Assembly (NCBI GenBank): GCA_028583605.1
Contig: CM053334.1
Span: 19,254,618 to 19,318,617 of the forward strand
Length of the DNA: 64,000 nucleotides
Source: Dastarcus helophoroides
Lineage: Eukaryota; Arthropoda; Insecta; Coleoptera; Bothrideridae
Reading direction: 5' to 3'
Shown: positions 24,938-36,835 of the stretch, one piece after another
Layout: each line of letters opens with the position of its first letter
How positions within the stretch are numbered: the stretch's first letter is position 1
Made by a program: the position numbers and the translations under genes
Notes under the pieces: generated by a model
The model's input: only the letters and a program-made list of their open reading frames with translations
The model's database searches: none
What the model was told of the DNA's origin: nothing

Positions 24938-27900
24938 TCAATTAATCATTGACCACTGTCTTAGTTCCAACTTCGTTATGAATGCATCTTCCGAAATTGT
25001 TTCTTCTGGAACTTCTTGCCCTTGTTCTTCTATGACGTGGCAACTATCTTCTACTATGATGTGGTAGCTTTCTTCTTCCATGACGTGATAACTAACTTCT
25101 TTTATATCGTAACAGTTTTCTTCTTGATTGATCATTTGACCGTTTTCTTCTTTAATATGAGAACTTTCGTCTTCTACCGCGTGGTAACTTTCTTCTATGA
25201 CGTAATAGCTGTCTTCTTCGATGGCGTGACAGTTTTCTTCTATGGAGGGACTGTTCTCTTCTATGGAACGGCAGTTATCTTCTATGGAACGGCAGTTATC
25301 TTCTATGGAGCGGCTGTTATCTTCTATGGAACGACAGTTATCTTCTATGGAGCGGCAGTTCTCTCCTATGGAACGGCAGTTCTCTTCTATGGAACGGCAG
25401 TTATCTTCTATGGAACGGCAGTTATCTTCTATGGAACGGCAGTTATCTTCTATGGAACGACAGTTATCTTCTATGGAGCGGCAGTTCTCTCCTATGGAAC
25501 GGCAGTTCTCTTCTATGGAGCGGCTGTTATCTTCTATGGAACGGCAGTTATCTTCTATGGAACGGCAGTTATCTTCTATGGAACGGCAGTTATCTTCTAT
25601 GGAACGGCAGTTATCTTCTATGGAACGGCAGTTATCTTCTATGGAGCGGCTGTTATCTTCTATGGAACGGCAGTTATCTTCTATGGAACGGCAGTTATCT
25701 TCTATGGAACGGCAGTTATCTTCTATGGAACGGCAGTTATCTTCTATGGAACGGCAGTTATCTTCTATGGAACGGCAGTTATCTTCTATGGAGCGGCTGT
25801 TATCTTCTATGGAACGACAGTTATCTTCTATGGAGCGGCAGTTCTCTCCTATGGAACGGCAGTTCTCTTCTATGGAGCGGCAGTTCTCTCCTATGGAACG
25901 GCAGTTATCTTCTATGGAACGGCAGTTATCTTCTATGGAACGGCAGTTATCTTCTATGGAACGGCAGTTATCTTCTATGGAACGACAGTTATCTTCTATG
26001 GAACGGCAGTTATCTTCTATGGAACGGCAGTTATCTTCTATGGAACGGCAGTTATCTTCTATGGAACGGCAGTTATCTTCTATGGAGCGGCTGTTATCTT
26101 CTATGGAACGGCAGTTATCTTCTATGGAGCGGCAGTTCTCTCCTATGGAACGGCAGTTATCTTCTATGGAGCGGCTGTTATCTTCTATGGAACGACAGTT
26201 ATCTTCTATGGAACGGCAGTTATCTTCTATGGAGCGGCTGTTATCTTCTATGGAACGGCAGTTATCTTCTATGGAACGGCAGTTATCTTCTATGGAGCGG
26301 CTGTTATCTTCTATGGAGCGGCTGTTATCTTCTATGGAGCGGCAGTTCTCTCCTATGGAACGGCAGTTATCTTCTATGGAACGGCAGTTATCTTCTATGG
26401 AACGACAGTTATCTTCTATGGAACGGCAGTTATCTTCTATGGAACGGCAGTTATCTTCTATGGAGCGGCAGTTCTCTCCTATGGAACGGCAGTTATCTTC
26501 TATGGAACGGCAGTTATCTTCTATGGAACGGCAGTTATCTTCTATGGAACGGCAGTTATCTTCTATGGAACGGCAGTTATCTTCTATGGAACGGCAGTTA
26601 TCTTCTATGGAGCGGCTGTTATCTTCTATGGAACGGCAGTTATCTTCTATGGAACGGCAGTTATCTTCTATGGAGCGGCTGTTATCTTCTATGGAACGGC
26701 AGTTATCTTCTATGGAACGGCAGTTATCTTCTATGGAACGGCAGTTATCTTCTATGGAACGGCAGTTATCTTCTATGGAACGGCAGTTATCTTCTATGGA
26801 ACGGCAGTTATCTTCTATGGAGCGGCAGTTCTCTCCTATGGAACGGCAGTTATCTTCTATGGAACGGCAGTTATCTTCTATGGAGCGGCTGTTATCTTCT
26901 ATGGAACGGCAGTTATCTTCTATGGAACGGCAGTTATCTTCTATGGAGCGGCTGTTATCTTCTATGGAACGGCAGTTATCTTCTATGGAACGGCAGTTAT
27001 CTTCTATGGAGCGGCTGTTATCTTCTATGGAACGGCAGTTATCTTCTATGGAACGGCAGTTATCTTCTATGGAACGGCAGTTATCTTCTATGGAACGGCA
27101 GTTATCTTCTATGGAACGGCAGTTATCTTCTATGGAACGGCAGTTATCTTCTATGGAACGGCAGTTATCTTCTATGGAACGGCAGTTATCTTCTATGGAA
27201 CGGCAGTTATCTTCTATGGAACGGCAGTTATCTTCTATGGAGCGGCTGTTATCTTCTATGGAACGGCAGTTATCTTCTATGGAACGGCAGTTATCTTCTA
27301 TGGAGCGGCTGTTATCTTCTATGGAACGGCAGTTATCTTCTATGGAACGGCAGTTATCTTCTATGGAGCGGCTGTTATCTTCTATGGAACGGCAGTTATC
27401 TTCTATGGAACGGCAGTTATCTTCTATGGAGCGGCTGTTATCTTCTATGGAGCGGCTGTTATCTTCTATGGAGCGGCTGTTATCTTCTATGGAAAGACAG
27501 TTATCTTCTATGGAGCGGCAGTTCTCTCCTATGGAACGGCAGTTCTCTTCTATGGAACGGCAGTTATCTTCTATGGAACGGCAGTTATCTTCTATGGAAC
27601 GGCAGTTATCTTCTATGGAGCGGCTGTTATCTTCTATGGAACGGCAGTTATCTTCTATGGAGCGGCTGTTATCTTCTATGGAACGGCAGTTATCTTCTAT
27701 GGAGCGGCAGTTATCTTCTATGGAACGGCAGTTATCTTCTATGGAGCGGCTGTTATCTTCTATGGAACGACAGTTATCTTCTATGGAGCGGCAGTTCTCT
27801 CCTATGGAACGGCAGTTTTCTTCTAACTCTTGAGAGCTTTCCCTCTCTATACAGTTTCGTTCTTTTTTTTCACATTTCACCTCGATGAATTCGATCGGTT

Positions 27901-30900
27901 CATTTTCCGCAACCGATAACAACACTTGCACGTGGTCTTCCACTTCTTCCACGTTAATCCCATGCGTTGTGATCAAATGTTGTTTGTAGGGTTCATCCCT
28001 TACGTAACCTTTGTTGCACTGGTGGCACCAAAAATTGCAACGTAGTTTTTTACCGTGTATATACTCCAAGTGCACGTTCAGGTTGAATTGTGTGTAGAAT
28101 TTTCGTTCGCAGTATTTACACTTAAAATGTATATTTAAATGGATCTTATTTGTATGTATTTCGCGGGTGATTTTCTTTCTAAAAGATTTAGGACAGTGGT
28201 CGCACTTGAACTTGTTGTTGTTTACATGGGCATTCATGTGGTCCTCAAAACACTCCTTGAATTTAAGAACCTGGAGCAAATTTATAATAAATAATTTAAA
28301 AATTATAATAATCACACAAAATTGTTAAAAATTATCCTCATTCAGAGGAAATTATGGTTATATTAACGAATTATTTGTTAAATTAGTATTTTCAAATTTG
28401 GGAGAAATTCCACCCAATTAGAAAATTTCTAATAGATGGTTGTTAATTCAATTAATAAACATAATTTCTAAATTTATTTTAAAATATTGGAGACGTTTAA
28501 AGAACTTACTTTATTGCAAATAGGACACTGGTATGTTGCTCTTGTTTCATGCTTCATTCGCAAGTGTTCCCTCAATCTCCTTGGATAATGGAAAGACATG
28601 AAGCAATATTTGCACTTAAACTGCTTCTCGCCATGATAGACTTTATGTCTATTTAACAGAACCCTTGTATGAAACATTTTATTACATATAGGGCACTGAA
28701 ACTTCTTTTCTCTGACCTCATGGATTTTTATGTGAGTTAACAGGCTAATACGTTTTGGAAAACTGAAAGAAAGCAAAAATTTCCCATCAAATAATCACCT
28801 GAAAACTTCTTTTACACAGAAGTTCCCTATGTAAGTAAATACCAACAAGGATTTTCCACTTCAAGGAAGTAGAAAGTGCATAAAAAAGAATTAACTTTAA
28901 ATACAAAGTGACACAAGTAGCGCCTCTTGCAATGCAGAAAAAAAGTGTGAGTAGATTTCAATTTCTTATTCTATGAATTTTTGAGCGACTAATTTCGTGT
29001 GAGTGCTACAAAACCAGTGTCACTTATTAACGCAAATATGCAAGTTGTGTCATATTTTGGCCATAAATTCACAGGCAAAGAATATGCCTTAATTTATTAA
29101 AGCAGTATGATATAGCTAAGCTAGCGCCCTCTATGAGCAATATTAAAACAAGTAACGAATGCTTATTTATAACCATAAAAACGTTATAACCTTACTAAGC
29201 GTTATCTTGACACCGTAAACTTTTAGAGGTGATAGTAAATTTCAAAATAAAATTCGAAGTGCGAATACGTTATATCTCTCGAAACAGTAACAGTTATATT
29301 TGGCTCAATCGTCATATTTTAGTTTCCAGTACCACCTCTTTTATTGGGCTAACTATATACGTTTAGATTTTAAACTTGAAATTACCCTTTTACAAAATTT
29401 ATAGTGGATATTTCAAAACTACTCAAAGTGTCAATATTGTTTTCAACAATTTAGTTAAAATTTCAATTTTGAGCTCCGAATATTTCGAAAAATTATGTTA
29501 AATTGCCAATGGCGCCTACCATTTTCCACATTTATGACACACATGCAACGAAGTTTCCCGCTCCATCGAATGATTAAGCATATGCTGACGAAAATATGGC
29601 GCAAGGATCAATTTTCCGCACGCTGGACAAATGTTCTTCTTCGCTTTTCCATGTCTGATCAAAGTATGATTATAATGCATGCTGTATGTCTGGGAAACAC
29701 GTCCGCAAAATTCGCAAATATAGGGACTTTCCCCATTTATTGGCCTCTTTAACGTGTTTAATCTTTTAACAACGTAACATTCGGGCGCCTTTCCTTTGCG
29801 ATGCTTCAAATAATCGCCGAATTCATCTGATAAAACATCGATTTCCCTGCCCTTCCAATTGAATCTAGCTCGTTCACTCTTCGATTTTGGTAAAAATTTT
29901 GCTATCTTTTCCCACTCTGAGGCGTAATCGTGGTCTTTCATCAACAAGCTTTTTTGGTTTGGCTTCGGTTTCTCTAGAGGATCACATCTGATTGTGTCCC
30001 AGTGCCAACCATCTTCCATGTCGCTTAAATTTATTTCGACATCGAGCAAATCAGTCGCTGGAATTACATTTTTCATTAGCCAATTTTTTTTATCAATTAG
30101 GACCCCGTGTGCTGCTTCATTAACAATATCGTCTTCGGTTATTTTTTCATTTAGGGTTATTTCTTGGTCAGTTACAGTTTCATCATATACGACCGCGACA
30201 GCTATTTCATCATTTACCTTTTTGGTTGCTTCACCATTTGTATCAGTCTCCCTTACAACCGGCACGAATATGTACGGTGCCTGCAAAATATTTTTATCCA
30301 CTTCACTTAATGGTGGCAGATAATTGACAATTTTTAGGAGATTAGGAAGTTTATTTCTGGTTGCTATCGCGACGTGCCTCAGTCTCATTTCTGAGGATTT
30401 GCACATTTGCTTGAAGTTGAAGAACTGATGGATTAACTTTTCGCATCTCATGCAGACAACCACCGGCTTTTCTGATAAATTAAGATCCTAAAATAAACGC
30501 AGTAATGTGTGAAAGCTAATCCAAAATTGAAACGCAAATCTTGTTCTCCTGAAACCAAGAAAAATTAAAAACACTCTAACGCGTTTTGAGAGCCAAGCTT
30601 TAGAAAGATGCTTGTGTTCATTAATACTTCTTAGTTCAGGGGACAAGTTTTGTATTTCAATTTTTTAAGATAACCAAGGACTTGCACCAAAATCTAATTC
30701 GAGCATCGACACTTACAATAAAGGGTAGAATATTGTGTAATTTTTCTTTCCTGGTGATTATACCATTTTGGAGTGTATTTATACCATCTTGGTATATTAC
30801 AACGGTGTTGTCAACATCGAATATTCTCAAGCATGTTCTACAGACTCTCTCCGTGGCAATGTCTACAAAAAAACAAGTGCCGAGGTCATTTGTTGATAAT

Positions 30901-33239
30901 TAAAATACAGCTAAAGTTAATGATGCACAATAATAACTCAACTGAATTAAAAATAGTGTCCTGTCTATAAAAAAAACAAATCTTGACAAAAGATGATACC
31001 TTGATCTTGTGCAGTCGAGTCCCTAGCCACATCATACGTATTATCTATTTCCCACGTTTCTATGTGGTCCTTGATGTTAGCTTTTATAATATCATTATCT
31101 CCATCATTTTTTATACTCTTCTCACTTTTAAACCCGGTGGACGTTGCATTATTTTCTGAAAATAACCGAGAAGCAAATAAAACATAAAAGCAAATAAAAC
31201 AGAAAAGCAAATACAAACTGCAATTGAAGATAGACTTCAATATGAAGCCATTTTTTTTTGGAAATACATAGTAATAAAATTGGAAGGGAATTTAAATATT
31301 CTTCATGGAAGCGTTCCAGAATGGAATTTGTTATCTTGAACGAAAAAAGTAGGAAACAAAGAAGCCAAGAGATGATTCCTGATTCAACATTTTTAACTTC
31401 AATTCTCAAAAACCTATCACTAATTTTTTCAGAAATGTTCAATTCTTTAGCGAATTTTCGATAATTTCCTCGAAGTTTTTCAAGCTTAAACTTCTCGGCT
31501 TAACCTAGCGATTAAACTTTCTGCTGAAAACTTCGAAAAAACCAAAACTTTGCAACCAAAACCAAAATTGTGAGAATGTCTAGTTTTAAACTTCCCGAAA
31601 ATTCCGAATTTGTTGTCGATATTTGTCCCAATTTCAAATTTTAATTCAAAAAAAAAAAAGAGTTCATATTCGAGTCAAAGTAAAACTTCGACAGAAACGA
31701 CAAGATTGTTAGGAAAATATCAAAATTTTCATTTTTTTAGAAACCTTAAGTACTAAGCAAAAAGTCGAATATTAGATGCAGTTGTTTTATAAAAATTTCC
31801 AGCTTAAACAAAATCTTTAAACTCAAAACTTGAAATTTCCAAGTTTAAAACGAAATTTCAACTTTTGAAATTGGGTGCTGAAAAAAGAATTTCATTTTTA
31901 CAAATTTCGAGTTCCCTCAATATTGAAAATTAATTTAAATTTGAAATACAAATGAACTTCATTCAAATTTGAACGAGTCTGAAATTTTAGGCTCGAAAAT
32001 TCTCATTCAAATTTGAACGAGTCTGAAATTTTAGGCTCGAAAATTCGAATCGTTTCCTGTGACAATTAGAGAAGCAAATCACAAATGAATTACACGTGAA
32101 ACAACTTCACTTCCCCCAGGGCTGCTTTCAAAATTATTTAAAAAAGGTCCCAACAAATACAAAAATATTGTACTAGCTGCATATGTTTAAATATTCCAAT
32201 GACTTACTTTCCAAGTTTTTTAAAGGGGTTACATAAATAATTGGAACCTGTCCTGACTCTGGGACTAATTTGGCTGCCCCTGTAATTATTTAAGAATAAA
32301 ACGATGTTGTCAAATAAATGATATAATCAAACCTCCACTGATAGCACTGTTTTCTTTATTTTCAATAGAGCAACCACCAATTGATGGAAGAGATTTGGTA
32401 TCACCTGGAAAAATTAATTAGTAAATTATGTCATAAAAAGAATATAATATAAACCTTCTTTAGTACTGCCTTCTTCATTCCCAGTAGAACTGGTAGTATC
32501 TAATCGGCCACCTGCAAAAAAAAGAACGAAATGATATATTGATATGAAAACAATTACTTGCTTTACTTTGCTACGAAAAGTATCTGTTGTTGTATTTATC
32601 ATTAATAATGTTTAACCCTTTAACGCATTACAAGTTAATTCAAGCTAAACAAGCTGTGCATACTGAAGATAATTCGAGAGGTGTCGTATTCTATGCTGCT
32701 ATAATTTTCATTATCTGGTATAACCGAACATTGAAAAAACAATATGAAAGCTAAGAAAAATAATGGTTTTATTGATACTTATCATTTACGTTGAACTGTA
32801 AACTAAAACATTTGTTTCTTTCAAAAAAAAATGTGCGTTCAGGGCTTAATAGTTACAAACACCAAAAGTATCAACCAATTAATACCAAAAGTATTAACCA
32901 ATCAATACCAAAAGTATCAACCAAAGCAAGCAGGACAAAATAAAGGAAATTCTTATTGCAGAGAATATATTTTCTACCTGGTAAATTCAATGTTGGTACG
33001 GCATCCAAACGTATACCTCTCAATGTGCCAACAACTTTGGCCTCTTCGCTAAAATGTGTATCGCAAACGTAGAACGACTTATATAATTTTGTTCGATCTA
33101 TGCTCAGAAACTTTTCAGGATTTATCCTATTTATCCACTCGGTCATCAACTTGGGATCATTTTTAGGAAATCTGTGCCTTTTCGATGTCCTGTCTGTGCA
33201 ATTAGGCACACAACACCTACCTTTACGACCACCTTCCAT
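24938..33239 (-). CDS. THAP-ZAD-C2H2 zinc-finger protein with giant heptapeptide tail, gene B
   Basis: Nine exons: 32978-33239, 32455-32511, 32333-32404, 32208-32279, 31000-31155, 30717-30862, 29520-30487, 28510-28762, 24938-28270. They join in frame to 1772 aa with the same exon order and phases as gene A. The THAP domain (C10, C14, YVCDTHF, AVPTLNLP) covers residues 1-87. ZAD (VCRTCLRIF, then VCMRCEKLIH) spans about 207-300. Nine C2H2 fingers run from YICEFC to FWCHQC. Residues about 810-1672 are about 123 copies of a CRSIEDN/SRSIEDN heptapeptide. A non-repetitive acidic end follows (SYHVMEEE, EEQGQEVPEE) and closes at LRQWSMIN. It is an inferred nuclear DNA-binding factor of unknown target. 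The tail is strongly acidic and looks disordered. The frame is intact despite the repeat because the unit is 21 bp. Confidence 0.87.
25240..27826 (-). repeat. Coding 21-bp minisatellite, about 123 units, in gene B exon 9
   Basis: Near-perfect 21-bp unit, on the minus strand CGTTCCATAGAAGATAACTG plus C (RSIEDNC). There are three main variants: CRSIEDN, SRSIEDN (where the Arg codon is CGC, always linked to the AGC serine) and CRSIGEN. Over long parts the S variant recurs every third unit, giving a 63-bp higher-order repeat. Both strands stay open because the period is a multiple of three; the plus-strand frames are shadows. Confidence 0.97.
30540..30700. mobile_element. Foldback (MITE-like) element in gene B intron 6
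   Basis: CTCCTGAAACCAAGAAAAATT on the left and a diverged inverted counterpart on the right (CTTCTTAGTTCAGGGGACAA, then TTTGTATTTCAA and AACCAAGGAC). It lies between the two ZAD half exons (30487 and 30717) and does not touch coding sequence. Confidence 0.65.
31958..32046. repeat. 44-bp tandem duplication in gene B intron 4
   Basis: Two adjacent identical copies of a 44-base unit beginning TCATTCAAATTTGAACGAG and ending GGCTCGAAAATTC. It lies in the gene B intron between exons 4 and 5. Confidence 0.85.
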
Positions 33240-36106
33240 TAATCATCGAAATTGATCTAAAAGTAAAAGTTTATATCTCAACATTGTCGAAATCTACACT
33301 AAAAATTGCAATGAAAATCTACACTAAAAGTTGCAATGAAAATCTACACTCAAAATTGGATTCAAAATCTACACTCCAAATTGGAATAACGTTAAATTTA
33401 CCCTCAAACTTTCCAAAGAATTTGTCCTCCCATATACGTAAAATTAATTACTTCATGAATGTTTTTGTGTAAAATGAGGGGTGGAATGTCGCACAATATA
33501 GGGAGCAATTGTGTAAACAAAGAGACTGTTGAAAAATGTATTTACCTACAGCTTAGGTTAAAAAAATCGGTGATTCTTGATTTTATCCGTTTCTCGGAAA
33601 AAAACTTATTTATTAGAGCACAAATGTAAGTAAACTATTTAAAGGAGAAACAAAACTTCCGAAAAACGTAGTTTTATTGCTGAAATGTAATATTGTACAA
33701 TAAATGGTAAACAGGTAAACACGGAACACAAAATGACATATTTTATAACCTCAAAATTTCAAAATTAATCCAATGATAAACAATCATAAAGAAAACATTT
33801 ATCAGTGTTGCCAATCGTTCAATATAATAATCTCCAAACACGCTGTCAAATTCCCCTCAATTCCTCATGCCAGTGGCGTATTGAACGTGAAAGCTCTTTC
33901 AAAATAAAAAAATATTTTTTTCCCCGCAACAGCTATAACCAACATTTACATTTAGAGTCCTTATTACAAAATTTCGTCTTCAATCACGACATTTCAACTT
34001 ATTGTAAAAATGTGGAACCTTTGAACACAAATTCAATTGCATATAAAGTTCTTGGGTAAACTTTTCTTTGAATGCAGTTTTATTGGCTTTTTTCTTCGTC
34101 GGTCACTCCTTTCACAATCCTAAATTTCAGTACCTTCTATTAATCTGTTATAGATTGCCGCAAACAGCGATTGCGTTGGATCTTTTCATCTAAACTTCAA
34201 ATTCTTAATTAAGTTCTAATTTAAACGAATTAAATGTAATTTCTGAAAGAATTTTGCCACGTTCGCTATCGAAAAGTGCAAAGAAAGTGTATTTATCGAT
34301 AGGTTAGGTTCAGCAAAAATTATGTTTTTTCTATGTTCTGAAAAGAACAAATTTATTTATTAGGGTACAACTGTTAGTAAAATACATAAAAAAAACAAAC
34401 GAAACTTGGAAAAAACGTACCTTATTGCTGTAATAAAGTATTTATTTTATAATATTAATAAACACAGATCACAGTGGTAACTTTTATAATCTCAAAACTA
34501 CAAAACAGTCATAGAGAAAACATTAATCAATGTTGTCAATCGTTCAATATAATAATCTCCTAACACGTTGTCAAATTCCCCTCAATTCCTTACGCCAGTG
34601 GCGTGTTGAACCTGAAAGCTCTTTCGAAATAAAAAAATAACATATTTTTTCTTTTTAAAACCTTTTTTCCCCGCAACAGCTATAACTAACATTTATGTTT
34701 AGAGTCTTTAATACAAAATTTCGCCTTTAATCACAACATTGCAACTTATTGTAAAAATGTGGAACTTTTGAACACAAATTCAAAGGCATATAAAGTTCTT
34801 TGGTAAACTTTTCATCTAAACTTCAAATTCTTAATTAATTACGTTCAAATTGAAACCAATTAAATGTTATTCCTGAAGGAATTTTGCCACGCTCGCTATC
34901 AAAAAGTGCAAAGAAAGTGATTTACCCCCAGGTCAGGTTGAAAAAAAATCTATTTTTTATGTTCCGAAAAGAACAAATTTATACAATAGGACACAACTGT
35001 TAATAAAATACATAAAAAACAAACGAAACTTGGAAAAAGACGTAGCTTATTGCTGTAATTAAGTATTTATTTTATAATAATAATAATAATAAACACAGAT
35101 CACAATGATAAATTTTATAACCTCAAAACTACAAAACAGTCATAGAGAAAACATTAATCAGTGTTGTCACTCATTCAATATAAAAATCTCGTAACATGTC
35201 AAATTTCCCCCAATTCCTCATGTCAGTGGCGTGTTGAACGTGAAAGCTCTTTCGAAATAAAAAAAATAACATTTGTTGCTTTTAAAAACCTTTTTTCCCC
35301 GCTACAACTATAACTAACATTTATGTTTAGAGTCTTTAATACAAAATTTCGTCTTCAATCACAAAATTTCAACTTATTGTAAAAATGTGGAACTTTTGAC
35401 CACAAATTCAAAAAAGTTCTTTGGTAAAATTTTCATCTAAACTACAAATTTTTAATTTATTAAGTTCTAACCTAAACGAATGAAATGTTATTCCTGAAGG
35501 AATTTTGCCACGCTCGCGGTCGACAAGTGCAAAAAAAGTGTATTTACTCCCAGGTCAGATAGAAAAAAAATCTGTTTTTTCTATGTTCCGAAAAGAACAA
35601 ATTTATACAATAGGACACAACTGTTGGTAAAATACATAAAGAACAAACGAAACTTGGGAAAAATTTAGCTTGATTGCTGAAATGAAGTATCTGTTTTAAA
35701 ATAATAAATAATAAACAGAGTCACTAAAGCACTGAACTAAACACTGTGGCTTGTGATTAAGTCCAAAGAAGGTTTCACCCCTTTACCACATCGGCAATTA
35801 AATAAATAATTACACGATACGTACTTCGCCAGCAGAACTGGCATTTTCAAGCGTACTAATCTAAAAAGATTAGCAAAAGATGTATCGACATTATCTACAT
35901 TGAGATTTAAATCGATACTGTCATTTAATAAACGGAGTAATAAATTTTATAACCTCAAAATTACTAAATCGTCATAGAGAAAACATTAATCAATGTTGTC
36001 AATTGTGTAAAATAATAATCTTCAAAGATACTGTCAAAATCCCCTTCAATTTCTGAGGTGCCAGTGGCGTGCTTTTCATAAAAACTCTTACAAAATTAAA
36101 ATTAAG
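33240..36106. repeat. Upstream region of gene B: four diverged copies of a 0.6-0.8 kb module
   Basis: The block TATGTTC(C/T)GAAAAGAACAAA ... GGACACAACTG ... TATTGCTGTAAT ... CATAGAGAAAACATTAATCA ... GTTGCCAATCGTTCAATATAA ... CCCCTCAATTCCT ... CAGTGGCGTGTTGAA recurs with its GTTG(C/T)C word near 33805, 34530, 35163 and 35993. The module also occurs upstream of gene A (once) and gene D (twice). 33290-33385 additionally holds short tandem repeats of ATCTACACTAAAA(A/G)TTGCAA. No gene is seen. Promoter material amplified with the genes, or a dispersed repeat, are both possible. Confidence 0.7.
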
Positions 36107-36430
36107 CCTTGGTTCATATATGTAATACTTCTATATGGCCAGTTCCTCGTTTCTTACGGGAAAGACTTCTCTTTCTCGCTGACCTTCACACGAATTAATG
36201 AGTCGCAATGGGCAGGTGCTACAAATCATCTGTGCATGGCCAAAGTTAGCTGTGCACGGCCAAACATAAACACCCGTTTAACCCGCGCGTAGCGATTGGT
36301 TCATTTTGTTCAATTCATGCGCAATACTCGCCATTTATTCATGTTCCATCTTTATCGAATTTGGTTGGACCAAACTCGTGAAGGGAATAGGGAGCTGGCC
36401 ATATAGAAGTATTACATATATGCCTTGGTT
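36107..36430. mobile_element. hAT-like MITE with 28-bp TIRs and perfect 8-bp target duplication
   Basis: The element runs 36115-36422 (308 bp). Its ends are 28-bp perfect inverted repeats starting CATATATGTAATACTTC and continuing TATATGGCCAG. The flanks 36107-36114 and 36423-36430 are both CCTTGGTT. Eight-base duplications are characteristic of hAT transposons. There is no coding capacity. Confidence 0.9.
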
Positions 36431-36835
36431 GTTAGGGACGCGCTAGTAAATCTGTGGGCGTTCTATGATAACGTCCACAGATTTGTGGGCGTTATCATAG
36501 ATTTAGATAGAAGTTGAGCCGACACAGACTCCTTTTAACCACAGATTTGTACACAGTAGAAAGCAACCTTTGTTGTGTTTTTTGAATCGATCGCACGGCA
36601 TTAAATCGGAATTGGGACGAAATTTAAAAATGTTTTATTACAAATTACAATTTATGAAACAAGCGCGAATTGAAAACTATTTTAATAGAAATGATCCACA
36701 AGTTTAAAGTATTATAATTCTTTCGAAAAAGCTGACAATTTCAATTTGAAATTTTAGAAAAAAAAAGTGAATGCTGAAAACCACAAATTCCGATTTTTGC
36801 TAAGTCGAGAACAACAAATTTCTTGTGCAGTCCAG
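36431..36835. other. AT-rich spacer with a partial satellite-unit relic
   Basis: 36440-36570 contains words of the 0.4-kb satellite unit (GTGGGCGTTATCATAGA, ACAGACTCCTTTTAACCACAG), one of them also inverted (CTATGATAACGTCCACAG). The rest is AT-rich with no gene. Confidence 0.5.

Noticed and set aside
25240..27826. CRISPR array
   Set aside because: Units are contiguous with no spacers, are coding, and the genome is animal.
25016..27833. Plus-strand open frames of 936 and 863 codons (FYGTAVI and SSMERQL repeats)
   Set aside because: Shadows of the 21-bp coding array of gene B on the minus strand; a period divisible by three leaves several frames open. The minus frame continues into zinc fingers, the plus frames do not.
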